Below, piece after piece: positions 1-9,339 of a stretch of 22,027 nt of DNA. Made by a program: the position numbers and the translations under genes. The notes beneath the pieces were generated by a model, which saw only the letters and a list, made by a program, of their open reading frames with translations, was not told the origin of the DNA and made no database searches. Source of the stretch: Haplomitrium mnioides (taxonomy: Eukaryota; Marchantiophyta; Haplomitriopsida; Calobryales); the NCBI GenBank assembly GCA_049999725.1, contig JBNGIS010008847.1, positions 1-22,027 of the forward strand, in the 5' to 3' direction. Position 1 is the first letter of the stretch; each line of letters begins with the position of its first letter.

Positions 1-1585
1 CTAAGGGTTGACAATGTAAGGGAGTTTACGTCTAAGAATTTGACAATTTTTGCATGACTATGGGTATTGATACTTAGTACTCTGTGGCTCACGTCTATTT
101 TCAAAATGGCATAGCCGAAAGAGTAATTAGAAGCATACACATGATAGCTAGACCCATGTTAATGGAGACCAAATTATTGGTTTGTGCATGAAGCCACATT
201 TTTCTGCATGCTGCTTCTTTATTGAAGTACACGCCATCAGCCTTTAATGCTTTATCACCTCACCAACTTGCCTACGAGACTATTACCGATGTCTCTCATC
301 TCCAAATTTTTGGTTTCCAAGTCCTTGTTCCAATTTTGGGACCAAAAAGAACTAAGATGAGTCCTCAATGACAGAAGGGCATATATGTGGGCTATGAATA
401 CCTGTCAATTATACGATACCTAGAGCCATCCACAACGGATGTATTCATCGACTACCACTTCTATGAGGATATATTCCCATCCTTATTTGAAGACAAAACT
501 TCTTCAATACCAAAAACATTGGAGTGGGAGAAAGTATCCACTTTATGGATGGATCAAAGAACAATGCAAGGTGAGGACGAAGTCAAGAGACTTCTTCACT
601 TGATTAAGACTGTCGAACAGTTGCCTGACTCATTTAATGAGATCGCAAAGGTAACACGATCACACAATCCTGTTGTAAATATACCTACAAGGATTTAGGA
701 CATTACTACAATATCAAGTGATCAATTACCAAGGCAAAAGAGAGGACTCCCTTTAGGCTTTAAAGACTCTCAACCAAGGGAACGCAATACGACAAAGAGA
801 ACTACTTTCTCTGCTGATGGACCTTTATTACCATCATCATCCACCACACCACCATCTCAGCCTACTATATCTCTTTTAGAGATCCCAGATAATAAAGAGA
901 TCTCAATCCACTATATGGATACTAGGATTTTATAAAAAAGAGAAAGTGTGAATATGGATGATCATTTTGCTTTCATGATTTCACAAACTATATCCGATAT
1001 ACCTTCTGATCCAAGGTCTATCAAAGAAGCTTAAGACATCCCCAATTGGATTGAATGAGAAAAGGTGATGAATTCTGAATTGGATTCTATGATACAGAGG
1101 AACGTATTCGGACCTTTAGTCTCTGCTCCTTCTTACGCTCATTTAATTGGATATAGGTGGATATTCGTGAAGAAGCGAAATGAGAAAGGTGAAGTTGTCA
1201 GATATAAGGTACGCCTTGTAGCCAAGGGCTATACATAGATTCCTAAGAGAGACTATGATCTCACATATACCTCAATCATGGCTTTTCCCTAGGACATGAG
1301 CTCATGACACATCAATTAGATGTGGTGACAACATACTTGTATGGGTTTCTTGATACCCAAATCTATATGAAGGCTCTCATAGAGTTTATTGCTAGGAATA
1401 TCTATCATATTGAAGGGGAAAATGTCTCTAAGGGGAAACCTTCAAGCAAACAATCTAACTCTTTACCTACGACCATTTTACATCCCAAGAGGAGGAGTGT
1501 TGGGCTTGAGCCTTTAGTCTATGAGATGCAGAATAGGCAGATTAGACCTATAGTCCCTTCTATGCATCAATCCATGCCTCTGGCC
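1..1585 (+). pseudogene. pol: Ty1-copia pol relic, left half: integrase and N-terminal reverse transcriptase
   Basis: This is the decayed pol of a Ty1-copia retrotransposon, entering the window inside the integrase. At 1-53 the frame reads LRVDN-REFTS, matching the integrase block around the second catalytic Asp (codon 10-12). The frame then shifts, and QNGIAER at 102-122 carries the catalytic Glu (117-119). The copia C-terminal integrase block GYEYLSIIRYLEP follows near 390. From about 1035 the reverse transcriptase begins (NWIE, then FVKKRNEKGEVVRYKVRLVAKGYT with one internal stop marked before IPKRDYD). After a small deletion and frame change near 1270-1304 comes LDVVTTYLYGFLDTQIYMK, with the first catalytic Asp at 1319-1321. 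Stops lie at 75, 189 and elsewhere. The tail 1395-1585 does not resemble copia RT. The family is certain; the element is dead. It continues at 6604. Confidence 0.9.
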
Positions 1586-2710
1586 TGTGAAGGCACGAGA
1601 TGGCTTGAGAGAATTGTAATGAGATTAGAGCACTGTCATAGAATGGGATGCATTTTGATGAAGTATGGAGAAGACTTAGAAGTTATTAGGAGAAACTTAA
1701 ATTTGATCGGTTTTCTTCAATATGTATAGAATTGAGTACAAAGTAAATTGTGTTCTTATTAGAAATGTTTAGAAGCTGATATTTTATAGAAGGATATAAT
1801 AATTTTTTAGGTAATTAGTACCAATTTACAGAAGTGAAAAAGCTTTTGTAAACAGGAAGTTATAGCCGATCAAAGCTACAAAAATGAGTTGTAGAAAAGT
1901 CAAAACAGAGAGTATTTAAAAATTATAAAATAAAAATATTATTATGTAGGTAGAAAGCTTACTTTACAAGCTTTCCAACAAGGTATAGTACAAGCCAATT
2001 AACGTAGTTTTAATGACTTTATAGAGATTCTTCTAGAATAGACTAACGAGTAGAAAAGTCAAGAAAAGTCAATATGTTCTTTGACTTATTCTTTGAGGGA
2101 ATTTCGAATTATCATCTTAGGAATTGCTTGTAAGGACAAATACAAGGTAGAAAAGTCTTGGACCAATTGTTGAGATTCTTTGACAAGAGAAGCTTCTTCT
2201 TGAAGAAGAAAACAAAAGGTGGAGATACTTGAGGAGCACTTGTAGGAATTAATAATTAGAGATAATCACCAAAGATTCTTTACCTATGGTGATAGAATAT
2301 TTAGTTTTACTCCAATTAATTATCTAGACTAGTATATAAGGAGGAGGGGCTTGAGTTGAGACTTGGGGTTTTCATTTGGAGATTTTAGAATGAGAGTTGT
2401 GAGAGACTTTTGGAGAAGCGCTTGGAGTAGCTACTTTGAAGACTCATTGGAGGGCAAGCACTTGAAGAGTAGTCTTTCATAGAGTGAGGAGTGTGTTGAG
2501 AGTTAGATGGGTGAGAGTAAGAGTGTTTTGTGTTAGAGCATTTGGAGTAAAGAGTGAGGATTTCCACAATATTTTTGTATTGAGTATTCTTCCTTTGTAG
2601 ATTTTGTTGTGCATTTATGATTGCAACCATACTTCAACCCACCTCTCATATTCAATGTGCACTCAACATGAAAGTCATATGAGGAGAAACCAGCAAAGCT
2701 GCTAGCTTCA
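1586..2710 (+). repeat. 5' LTR of the nested element
   Basis: The repeat starts TGTGAAGGCA and ends GCTAGCTTCA, giving the TG...CA ends of an LTR. It aligns along its whole length with 5464-6603. A TATA box (TATATAAG) at 2333-2340 is followed by GA-rich sequence, so transcription would start near 2365 and leave about 345 bases of R-U5. A minus-strand open frame of 81 codons (2385-2630) recurs in the other LTR but has no recognisable domain and is best read as chance. Compared with the right LTR this copy lacks 14 bases near 2190, where the other copy has two AGAAGCT repeats. Confidence 0.9.
2333..2340 (+). promoter_or_regulatory. TATA box of the 5' LTR
   Basis: TATATAAG lies about 750 bases into the 1125-base LTR. 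The equivalent site in the right LTR reads TATATAAA at 6226-6233. Conservation in both copies and the position before a GA-rich leader support a polymerase II promoter. Confidence 0.65.
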
Positions 2711-3201
2711 CATTTTTGGTTCTATTCCCGGTACCTCATTAATGAGAGGGAAAGAAAGTGGTGATTGAGCTTCATTGTGTTGAATGTCAAGCGAGGACGT
2801 GACGGGAAAGTAGCCAAGAAGTTGTGAAATTTTAAGGAGGATTGATAGCTCACCGTCGCCACGCAACAACATCGAGTTGAAGAGATTCATCAATTTAATA
2901 AGCTATTATTTGTTTTTGATAAGTGATTTTGCTTATTTGGCAACACCATTGTATCGACGACTGTACACTCCAACGGAATGGGTTTGGACCTTGGAGCATG
3001 AATGAACATTTCATCAAATCAAAGAGAGAGTTCTCAATGGTCTCAACGGATGATTAAGAAATGATTGTTGTCATACGAGTGTTCATTGTGGCCAAAATAC
3101 ATATGTGTCAAAGATTGGTGGAACAATTTGGAGTGGAACGAATGGAGCAAATTTTGGCGGATCCAAATCCATTTTTTTTCCGATTCTAATCCAAGCTATA
3201 T
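2711..3201 (+). other. Leader of the nested element with a possible primer binding site
   Basis: This is about 490 bases between the left LTR and gag with no convincing coding frame. Starting at 2717, TGGTTCTATTCCCGGTACC begins with the TGG expected to pair with a tRNA 3' CCA. The position, a few bases after the LTR, is right, but I do not recognise the tRNA, so the primer assignment is weak. Confidence 0.4.
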
Positions 3202-4749
3202 GTGAGGTGCACATTTTTGTGTTGTGGTAGACGTGGTAGGTGTGGTGGGAAGGAGAAAGCAATCAAGAAAACAACACCAAGCCATCCAATCAACATGGGC
3301 AAGCTTCCTGTTTTCTACGGCAAAGAAGATGAAAATGTGGAGGACTATCTACGTGATTTCAAGCGTGCTTGCATCGGCAATGGAGAGAAGCGACCGGATG
3401 ATTGGTTGGCACTGTTACCCAAATTTCTTGGATGTGAAGCTCTTAAATAGTACAAAGAGCAACAAGGAGAAATTCTTGAATCATGGGCAAGCTTGACGAA
3501 AGCTTTGGTGGAAGAATTTCTCCCAACAAAGAGCTATGAGAATCTTCTTCAAGAGGTAACGCACCTAAAACAAGGGGAGAGTGAAAAAGTACATACTTAT
3601 GCCGAGAGAGTAGATAAGTTGGAGATGCAATTTTGAAATGTATTGAGAAAGAGTGGAGAAGATGTGCAATACTTAATGGTGGGAATTATAGCAATGTTGG
3701 CAAAGCACTTTATTTCGGGGTTGAAAACCAAAATTCAAGAAAAGGTCAAATATGAGAGGCCAACTACGCGAGTGGAGTCATTGCGTATCGCATTGAGGAT
3801 GGAGGAGATTTTAGAGGATGAGCGAGAAGAGAAGGTTATCGTGGTACCGGTGCCACAAGTGAGTGCAGTACAAATAACGGCGGTAGTGGCTCCTCCACCA
3901 CAAGTTCCAAATCCAGCCATGAATGATGTGCTAACTTTGACCGAACGGTTGGAACGGTTGATTTTGAATCTTGTGCAGGCTTTGGAGAGAAGGCCTGAAA
4001 ATTGGCCTCGACCAAATGGAGGAGGGCCAATGCGACAATGCAATTTTGAGAATATAACATGTTTTGGATGTGGAGGGGCACATTTCATCAGAAATTACCC
4101 AAATCGAGTGAATGGTGCATATGAAGTTGGTGGACGTAAAGGTGTGGTTCAAGCTCAAGAGAGGGTCATTGCCTCTATGGACATTGAAAAAGTTCCCCAC
4201 AATGAGGTGGGAGGGAGTTTCGCGGAACAAGCACAAGAGATGATCATCATCTTGATTGAAGTTGAAAAGGTTCCCCACGAGGAGGTGGGAGGGAGTTCAA
4301 CCGAGCAAGCTCAAGAGAAGGTCGTTGCCTTAATCGACGTTGAAAGGTTTCCTCATAGTGAGGTGGGAGGGAGTTCAACAGATCGAGGAGTGGACTTGTT
4401 GGCCCATGAGAGGAAACAAGCTAGGGTGGTTGAAGAGACAATGGGATCTAAACCCGCACCAAGTCAAGAGAAGCGTCATGACGTGGACATGACAAAGAAA
4501 TTGAGAAAACCAAGGAGGAGATTGGGGATGGAAGATTTCTCCATATCGCAACACCAAAAGAAATACAACGTGGTGGATGATATTGGAAGCTTGCAAGCCA
4601 ATATCACGGTGGGACAATTGGTAGCATTGAATCCTACCTTACGAAGGGAGCTATGTGGAGAACTAAGCACCAAACGACAACCAAGGAAGAAGAAGGTATC
4701 AACAAACAATTGCTATGTGAATGCAATGGACATTGAGGTATATGAATGA
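3202..4749 (+). pseudogene. gag: Gag of a Ty3-gypsy-type element, broken by stops
   Basis: Gag forms the particle and packages element RNA. The most likely start is ATG 3295 (MGKLPVFYGKED); an earlier in-frame ATG lies at 3202. The retrotransposon Gag domain follows: VEDYLRDFKRAC, DDWLALLPKFLG, ALK-stop-YKEQ, then VEEFLPTKSYENLL, and ISGLKTKIQEKV after a second stop. In-frame stops are TAG 3448-3450, TGA 3634-3636 and the terminal TGA 4747-4749; no frameshift is needed. A nucleocapsid-type motif CFGC-GGA-H begins at 4060, but spacing before His is one short and the last Cys is Tyr. Three 26-residue repeats occupy 4150-4383 and a basic, Arg/Lys-rich tail follows. The protease continues in the same frame. 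Confidence 0.87.
4150..4383 (+). repeat. gag: Three 78-base in-frame repeats inside gag
   Basis: Units start at 4150, 4228 and 4306, each 78 bases or 26 codons. All begin QAQE and carry a core resembling VEKVPHxEVGGSSTE. The first two codons, the PH pair and the VGGS block are kept, while the middle varies (SMDIEK, LIEVEK, LIDVER). The array sits after the nucleic-acid binding motif and before the basic tail. It keeps frame, so it arose while gag was translated or by chance of length. Its role is unknown. Confidence 0.85.
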
Positions 4750-4767
4750 GCTCAAAAAATTGACGTT

Positions 4768-5292
4768 ATGTGCAAGGGGTATGTAGTTGCAAATGTGTTG
4801 CTAGATGGCGGGTCGATAGTAAATGCAATGTCCGAGGACTTGATGAAGAAGATGGGAATGAAGCTCACAAGACCATCAGGGTTTACGGTTGGCATGGTGA
4901 ACAAGTCACGAGTACGCCTGCTTGGGGTAATTGAGAAGGTACCAATTTCAGTAATGGGTATTACGATTTCATTGGATTTTCAAGTTCTTAAAGAAGCTCG
5001 TTATGATATGCTTCTTAGAAGGCCGTGGTTGAGAGGTATGAGAACCACTAACAATTGGCACAAGAAATACATTACAATTGGGCCTAAAGGACATAGAGTG
5101 TGAGTACCGGTGGATGGTGGTGGTGAGGAAACAAGTAGCTAGGGGAAAGAAACCATGGAGGATCTCTCAACATATGATGAGTACGATAGTGAAATTTCGG
5201 AGGTTGATACAGATATGAAGGACCTATCTGATGAAGAACTAGACCAACCAAGGATGAATGGAAAAGCATCTCGAGTATTTGATCGTGGATGA
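4768..5292 (+). pseudogene. Aspartic protease (retropepsin) and acidic linker of the nested element
   Basis: The protease cuts Gag-Pol precursors in the particle. It lies in the same frame as gag, 18 bases after gag's final stop. The active-site block is LLDGGSIVNAMSEDL, with the catalytic Asp at 4804-4806; plant gypsy proteases often have DGGS in place of DTGS. Further marks are FTVGMVNKSRVRLLGVIEKV, ISVMGI, YDMLLRRPWLRG near the C-terminus, and ITIGPKG. Stops at 5101 (TGA) and 5140 (TAG) are followed by an acidic stretch from 5155 (YDEYDSE, KDLSDEELD) to TGA 5290, as found between protease and reverse transcriptase in this clade. No reverse transcriptase follows, so the rest of pol is deleted. 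Confidence 0.85.
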
Positions 5293-5450
5293 TGATGAAG
5301 CACTCACAAGAAATATCGACAAGGTATCTTTCTGTGAAAATGTATATTTTTGAGATACATCTGATTTTTTTAAGGTGTTATGATAGTGTGAAAGGCAACC
5401 ATTCTATACACGTACTAAAGAAGTCACTCCGAGGGATGAGTGAAAACTTA
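5293..5450 (+). other. 3' non-coding remnant of the nested element
   Basis: About 160 bases between the last acidic codons and the polypurine tract. No reverse transcriptase, RNase H or integrase motif is seen in any frame, which places the large pol deletion or original absence here. Confidence 0.6.
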
Positions 5451-5463
5451 GAAGGAGATAAAA
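5451..5463 (+). promoter_or_regulatory. Polypurine tract of the nested element
   Basis: GAAGGAGATAAAA lies directly before the TG of the right LTR. This is the expected place for the primer of plus-strand DNA synthesis, and it fixes the LTR start at 5464. Confidence 0.8.
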
Positions 5464-6603
5464 TGTGAAGGCATGAGATGGTTTGAGAGAATTTTAATGA
5501 GATTAGAGCACTGTGATAGAATGGGATGCATTTTGATGAAGTATGGAGAAGACTTAGAAGTTATTAGGAGAAACTAAGATTTGATCGGTTTTCTTTAATA
5601 TGTGTATAATTGAGTACAGAGTAAATTGTGTTCTTATTAGAAATGCTTAGAAGCTGATATTTTATAGAGGGAAATAATATTTTTTAATTAATTAGTACCA
5701 ATTTAGAGAACTAAAAATGCTTTTGTAAACTGAAAGTTATAACCGGTCAAAGTAACAAAAGTAGTTGTAGAAAAGTCAAAACAGAGAGTATCTACAAATT
5801 ATAAAATACAAATATTATTATATGGGTAGAAATCTTACTTGACAAGCTTTCCAACAAGGTATAGTACAGGCCAATTGACTTAGTTTTAATGACTTTAAAG
5901 AGATTCTTCTAGAATAGACTAAAGAGGAGAAAAGTCAAGAAAAGTCAATATGTTCTTTGACTTATTCTTTGAGGGAATCTTGAAGCATCATCATAGGAAT
6001 TGTTTGTAGGAACAAATACAAGGTAGAAAAGTCTTGGACCAATTGTTGGAGATTTTTTGACAAAAGAAGCTCCAAATGAGAAGCTTCTTCTTGAAGAAGA
6101 AAACAAAAGGTGGAGATACTTGAGGAGCACTTGTAGGAATTAATAATTAGAGAGATAATCACCATAGATTCTTTACCTAGGGTGATAGAATATTTAGTTT
6201 TACTCTTGTTAATTATTTAGACTAGTATATAAAGATGAGGGGCTTGAGTTGGGACTTGGGGTTTTCATTTGGAGATTTTAGAGTGAGAGTTGTGAGAGAC
6301 CTTTGGAGAAGCACTTGGAGGAGCTACTTTGAAGACTCATTGGAGGGCAAGCACTTGAAGAGTAGTCTTTCATAGAGTGAGGAGTGTGTTGAGAGTTAGA
6401 AGGGTGAGAGCAAGAGTGTTTTGTGTGAGAGCATTTGGAGTAAAGAGTGAGGATTTCCACAATATTTTTGTATTGAGTATTCTTCCTTTGTAGATTTTGT
6501 TGTGTATTGATGATTGCAGCCATACTTCAACCCACCTCTCATATTCAGTATGCACTCAACATCAAAGTTACATGAGGAGAAACTAGCGAAGCCGCTAGCT
6601 TCA
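5464..6603 (+). repeat. 3' LTR of the nested element
   Basis: Direct copy of 1586-2710 with the same TG and CA ends. It is 15 bases longer, mostly from a 14-base segment near 6070-6083 that includes a second AGAAGCT. A TATA box (TATATAAA) stands at 6226-6233. Copia reverse transcriptase sequence resumes directly after it. A minus-strand open frame at 6278-6523 matches the one in the left LTR and is not taken as a gene. Confidence 0.9.
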
Positions 6604-7783
6604 TAGGCCAAGGATGGATATGTTGTCTAGATCTTGAGATCTATTTATGGACTAAAGCAAAACGGTCGTATTTGGTATCACCGATTTAAAGAGGAAATGA
6701 TAGTTATGGGTTTCTACTATGATGACATTGCACGTAGTTTATTCATTAAGAATGTTGGCAAACAATTTATTATTGTCGCACTCTATATCGAGGATATAAA
6801 CTTGTTTGGACACCAACCCCTCCTTGAGCAAACTATTTCTATGCTCAAGAACATTTTTGATATGAGGGATATTGGTAAGAAAGCCTATTGTTTGGGACTT
6901 CAGTTTGAGTACCTTGATGATGGAATTTTGATCCATTAGAGTACTTATACGAAAAAAGTCCTAAAACAGTTTAATATGGATAAATCTCATCCGCTGACAT
7001 CTCCTATGGAGATTAGATCGCTGGATAGAGATAAAGATTTTTTCCGTAAATGGAATGACATAGATCCTATCCTTGGATCTAAGATTCTATATCTCTCCAC
7101 TATATGAGCTCTTATGTATTTGGCAAATCAAACTCGTCTTGATATTTCCTTTGTCGTGAACTTGCTAGCTAGGTATAGTTCACAACCTACCATCTGGCAT
7201 TGGAATGGCATCAAGAGAATTTTTTAGATACTTACAAGGAACCATTAACATAGGAATATATTTCCCAAAACATACTAATCAAATCCTAATCGGTTATGCG
7301 GATGCAGGATACCTTTCGAATCTTGACGATGCTAAATCCCAAATTGGGTATGTATTCCTATATGGCTCTAAAGCCATATCATGGAAGAGTACTAAGCAAA
7401 CTTTGACCTACACATCTTCCAATCATGCAAAGATTTTTGCTCTGCATGAAGCGAGTATGGAATGCATTTATTTATGTAGGATGATGGATCATATATATGT
7501 GTCTTGTGGTCTTTCTTGTTTATCTAACCCTACTATCCTCTATGAGGATAATTTGGCTTGTGTACAGTAGATCTTGCAGGGCTTTATCCCCCGTGATCGT
7601 ATTAAACATATCGCACCGAAATTTTCCTTTATGCATGAGCAGCAGGACAACACGATATATGTGCAATTGATTGCCGAGAAAGACAATATTGCTGATCTTT
7701 TTAATAAGGCTTTACCTCCGGCGCTGCATCGACGATATTGGGATCTTATTGGACTTCGTCAGTTATCCAGTCTTTTGTGATAT
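6604..7783 (+). pseudogene. pol: Ty1-copia pol relic, right half: reverse transcriptase C-terminus and RNase H
   Basis: The copia polymerase cut off at the left of the nested element resumes here. RSIYGLKQNGRIWYHR at 6637-6684 is the copia block after the fingers. The catalytic box is YIED (6784-6795) where the family has YVDD, so the first Asp of the pair is Glu. The connection follows: MDKSHPLTSPM, ALMYLANQTRLDISF, and HWNGIKRI. A one-base gain in the T run at 7220-7225 shifts the frame. RNase H runs from RYLQGTINIG through YADAGYLS (Asp 7301), SSNHAK (Lys at 7430-7432 where the family has Glu) and YEDNLACV (Asp 7547) to ADLFNKALP near the end. Stops lie at 6937, within 7080-7120 and at 7568. 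It is clearly non-functional. Confidence 0.92.
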
Positions 7784-8155
7784 ACATCTCTATCTTTGAT
7801 TATCTTTATCTTTTATATCGATTTGACAATTATATCTGCTATACTAGTGGCGTATTCTATTTTTTCCATATGATCATCATTATTTTGTCTCCTCATATTA
7901 TGCTCTTATGTGATTTTCTTGACCTATAGCCATATCCTTTATCTTTTGTATTGCAATATTTCATTATTTTTCAGATATTTTTATCCATTGATCATGATGG
8001 TTGTACTCTTTCCCTCGAAGGAGTATGAGAGGGTTTTAATGAAGCAACATCATTATCATTTTATATGGATTCTATTGGGGGATTTGGAGCCTCTTATCTT
8101 CATCTTACAATTTTCTTTATGTTACGATTGTTTACAACATTCCCATGTTGTAACC
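7784..8155 (+). other. 3' untranslated region of the copia element
   Basis: AT-rich sequence between the end of RNase H and the polypurine tract. Short open frames occur but show no domain or codon pattern. Length and place fit a copia 3' UTR. Confidence 0.55.
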
Positions 8156-8164
8156 AAGAGGGAG
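8156..8164 (+). promoter_or_regulatory. Polypurine tract of the copia element
   Basis: AAGAGGGAG lies directly before TGTTAGAG. It is short but placed where the plus-strand primer of the copia element should be, about 380 bases after RNase H. Confidence 0.6.
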
Positions 8165-8752
8165 TGTTAGAGTACATTTAGAAACATATTTAGAAGAATA
8201 AGAGGATGTTACTTAACCTAGGATTAGGTTACTAATCTATGATTAGTAACCATGTTAGGTTAACCCTAACCTAGGATTAAGTTAACTTAAACATGTGTGG
8301 ATTGTCACAATGTATGATTATTATTATGATGATTGAGTTTGAGAGAAGGAAGGATGCTTGAGAAGAAGAGAAGAAGAAGGGAAGGATTTTTCACCATCAC
8401 CTGGTTGTATGAGCTAATGATGCCATATGTTGCATGATTGTTGCACATCACACTACAACAAGTTTGACTTTCTCAGCCATTTGCGTGGCTTGTAACCCCT
8501 TACCACTAGGGGTGGAAAATATGCAAAAAAGTGGTATTCCACCTCACCAACGATAAGTGGGTCAGTAAGTGGCAGGAAGGCAAGTTTGGCATGGATAATT
8601 TTGGAATTCAACTTGCTTGCTTGTATTTGCATATATAGGCTTGTGTCTTTCTTTCTTTTTCTTTCTCTTTCTCTCTTTCTCTCTCTCTCTCTCTCTTCTA
8701 GTACACAACCCTACTACTCTTAATTTTTTCTACTAAACTTGCTTTATTAACA
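8165..8752 (+). repeat. Probable 3' LTR of the copia element
   Basis: It starts TGTTAGAG after a polypurine tract. A candidate end is TTAACA at 8747-8752, giving the inverted ends TGTTA/TAACA and a length of 588 bases. Inside are a strong inverted repeat (8213-8263), a TATA-like CATATATAGG near 8629-8638 and a CT-rich run just after it. The partner LTR is outside the window, so the right end is a guess and no target-site duplication can be tested. Confidence 0.55.
8646..8698 (+). repeat. CT microsatellite
   Basis: About 53 bases of T-C runs that become a clean CT dinucleotide repeat at the right end. It follows the TATA-like site of the probable copia LTR, where plant leaders often have pyrimidine-rich tracts. 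Confidence 0.85.
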
Positions 8753-9339
8753 ATGCAACTCCAATCAAGCTTTACCAACAACCAAAGATACCACATCACA
8801 CTTCGTCCTCTTGATGTCACCAGGTCTGAATTCTGAATTTCCTCTTGATGTCAGTAGGACTACATTAGAATTTTAACACCCCCTATATACTAAAATCCGA
8901 TCAGAATTTCCCCATCAGTTCAGCCTTGTTTCTCTTTCAAAATCCACCAAAAGCTTCACAATCCCACCTCCTTAAACTCTGAAGTTAAGGACAGAGTCTT
9001 AGCACCTGAGTTTTGAATTTGAAGACACCACACCACACCAAAAATGTTATAAAACACTTCAACACTTCCTTTCCCACCCACGTACCTCACCCATATATTT
9101 TTTAACTTTCATCACTAAAAGCTTTGGTTTTACTTCCTCACTCTCATAAGAGGTTTCCTTTAAGCTCCACCTTTGGAAGACATTTCTTCAAGATCTTTGA
9201 CACACCACTCCACTCGAGCATTTGCCGGATCTTCTCCATAGTGCACGGGCACTAACGTGGCCACTCCCACTCTTGCCCATGAGAATGTGATACCAATTGC
9301 ACTCTCTTAGTGCTTCTTGGACTGATTACCTTCACTTTG
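8753..9339. other. Non-coding AT-rich stretch with one short tandem pair
   Basis: No gene or element motif is seen. A 34-base tandem pair lies at 8807-8874, both copies starting CCTCTTGATGTCA. The rest is low-GC sequence with no clear structure. Confidence 0.5.

Larger units (their letters stand above)
1586..6603 (+). mobile_element. Nested non-autonomous LTR retrotransposon (Ty3-gypsy type, gag-protease only)
   Basis: A complete LTR-to-LTR element of about 5.0 kb sits inside the copia reverse transcriptase. Two direct repeats of 1125 and 1140 bases both begin TGTGAAGGCA and end GCTAGCTTCA. A polypurine tract lies directly before the right one. The internal region encodes Gag with a CCHC-like motif and an aspartic protease, then an acidic stretch, and then goes straight to the polypurine tract. 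Reverse transcriptase, RNase H and integrase are absent. This fits the internally reduced, gag-carrying non-autonomous elements known in plants, which must borrow polymerase and integrase from a partner. The LTRs differ at four of the first 100 bases, so the insertion is old. GGCC lies on both outer flanks (1582-1585 and 6606-6609), a possible imperfect target-site duplication. Confidence 0.9.

Noticed and set aside
2385-2630. 81-codon minus-strand frame conserved in both LTRs (also 6278-6523)
   Set aside because: The similarity comes from LTR duplication at insertion. The frame lies in R-U5 on the antisense strand and has no recognisable motif.
3735-4617. Minus-strand open frames opposite gag
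   Set aside because: They are shadows of the gag reading frame; the + strand carries clear Gag motifs.
5084-5269. Minus-strand frame opposite the protease linker
   Set aside because: It is opposite the acidic linker, which is in frame with gag and protease and fits the known element layout.
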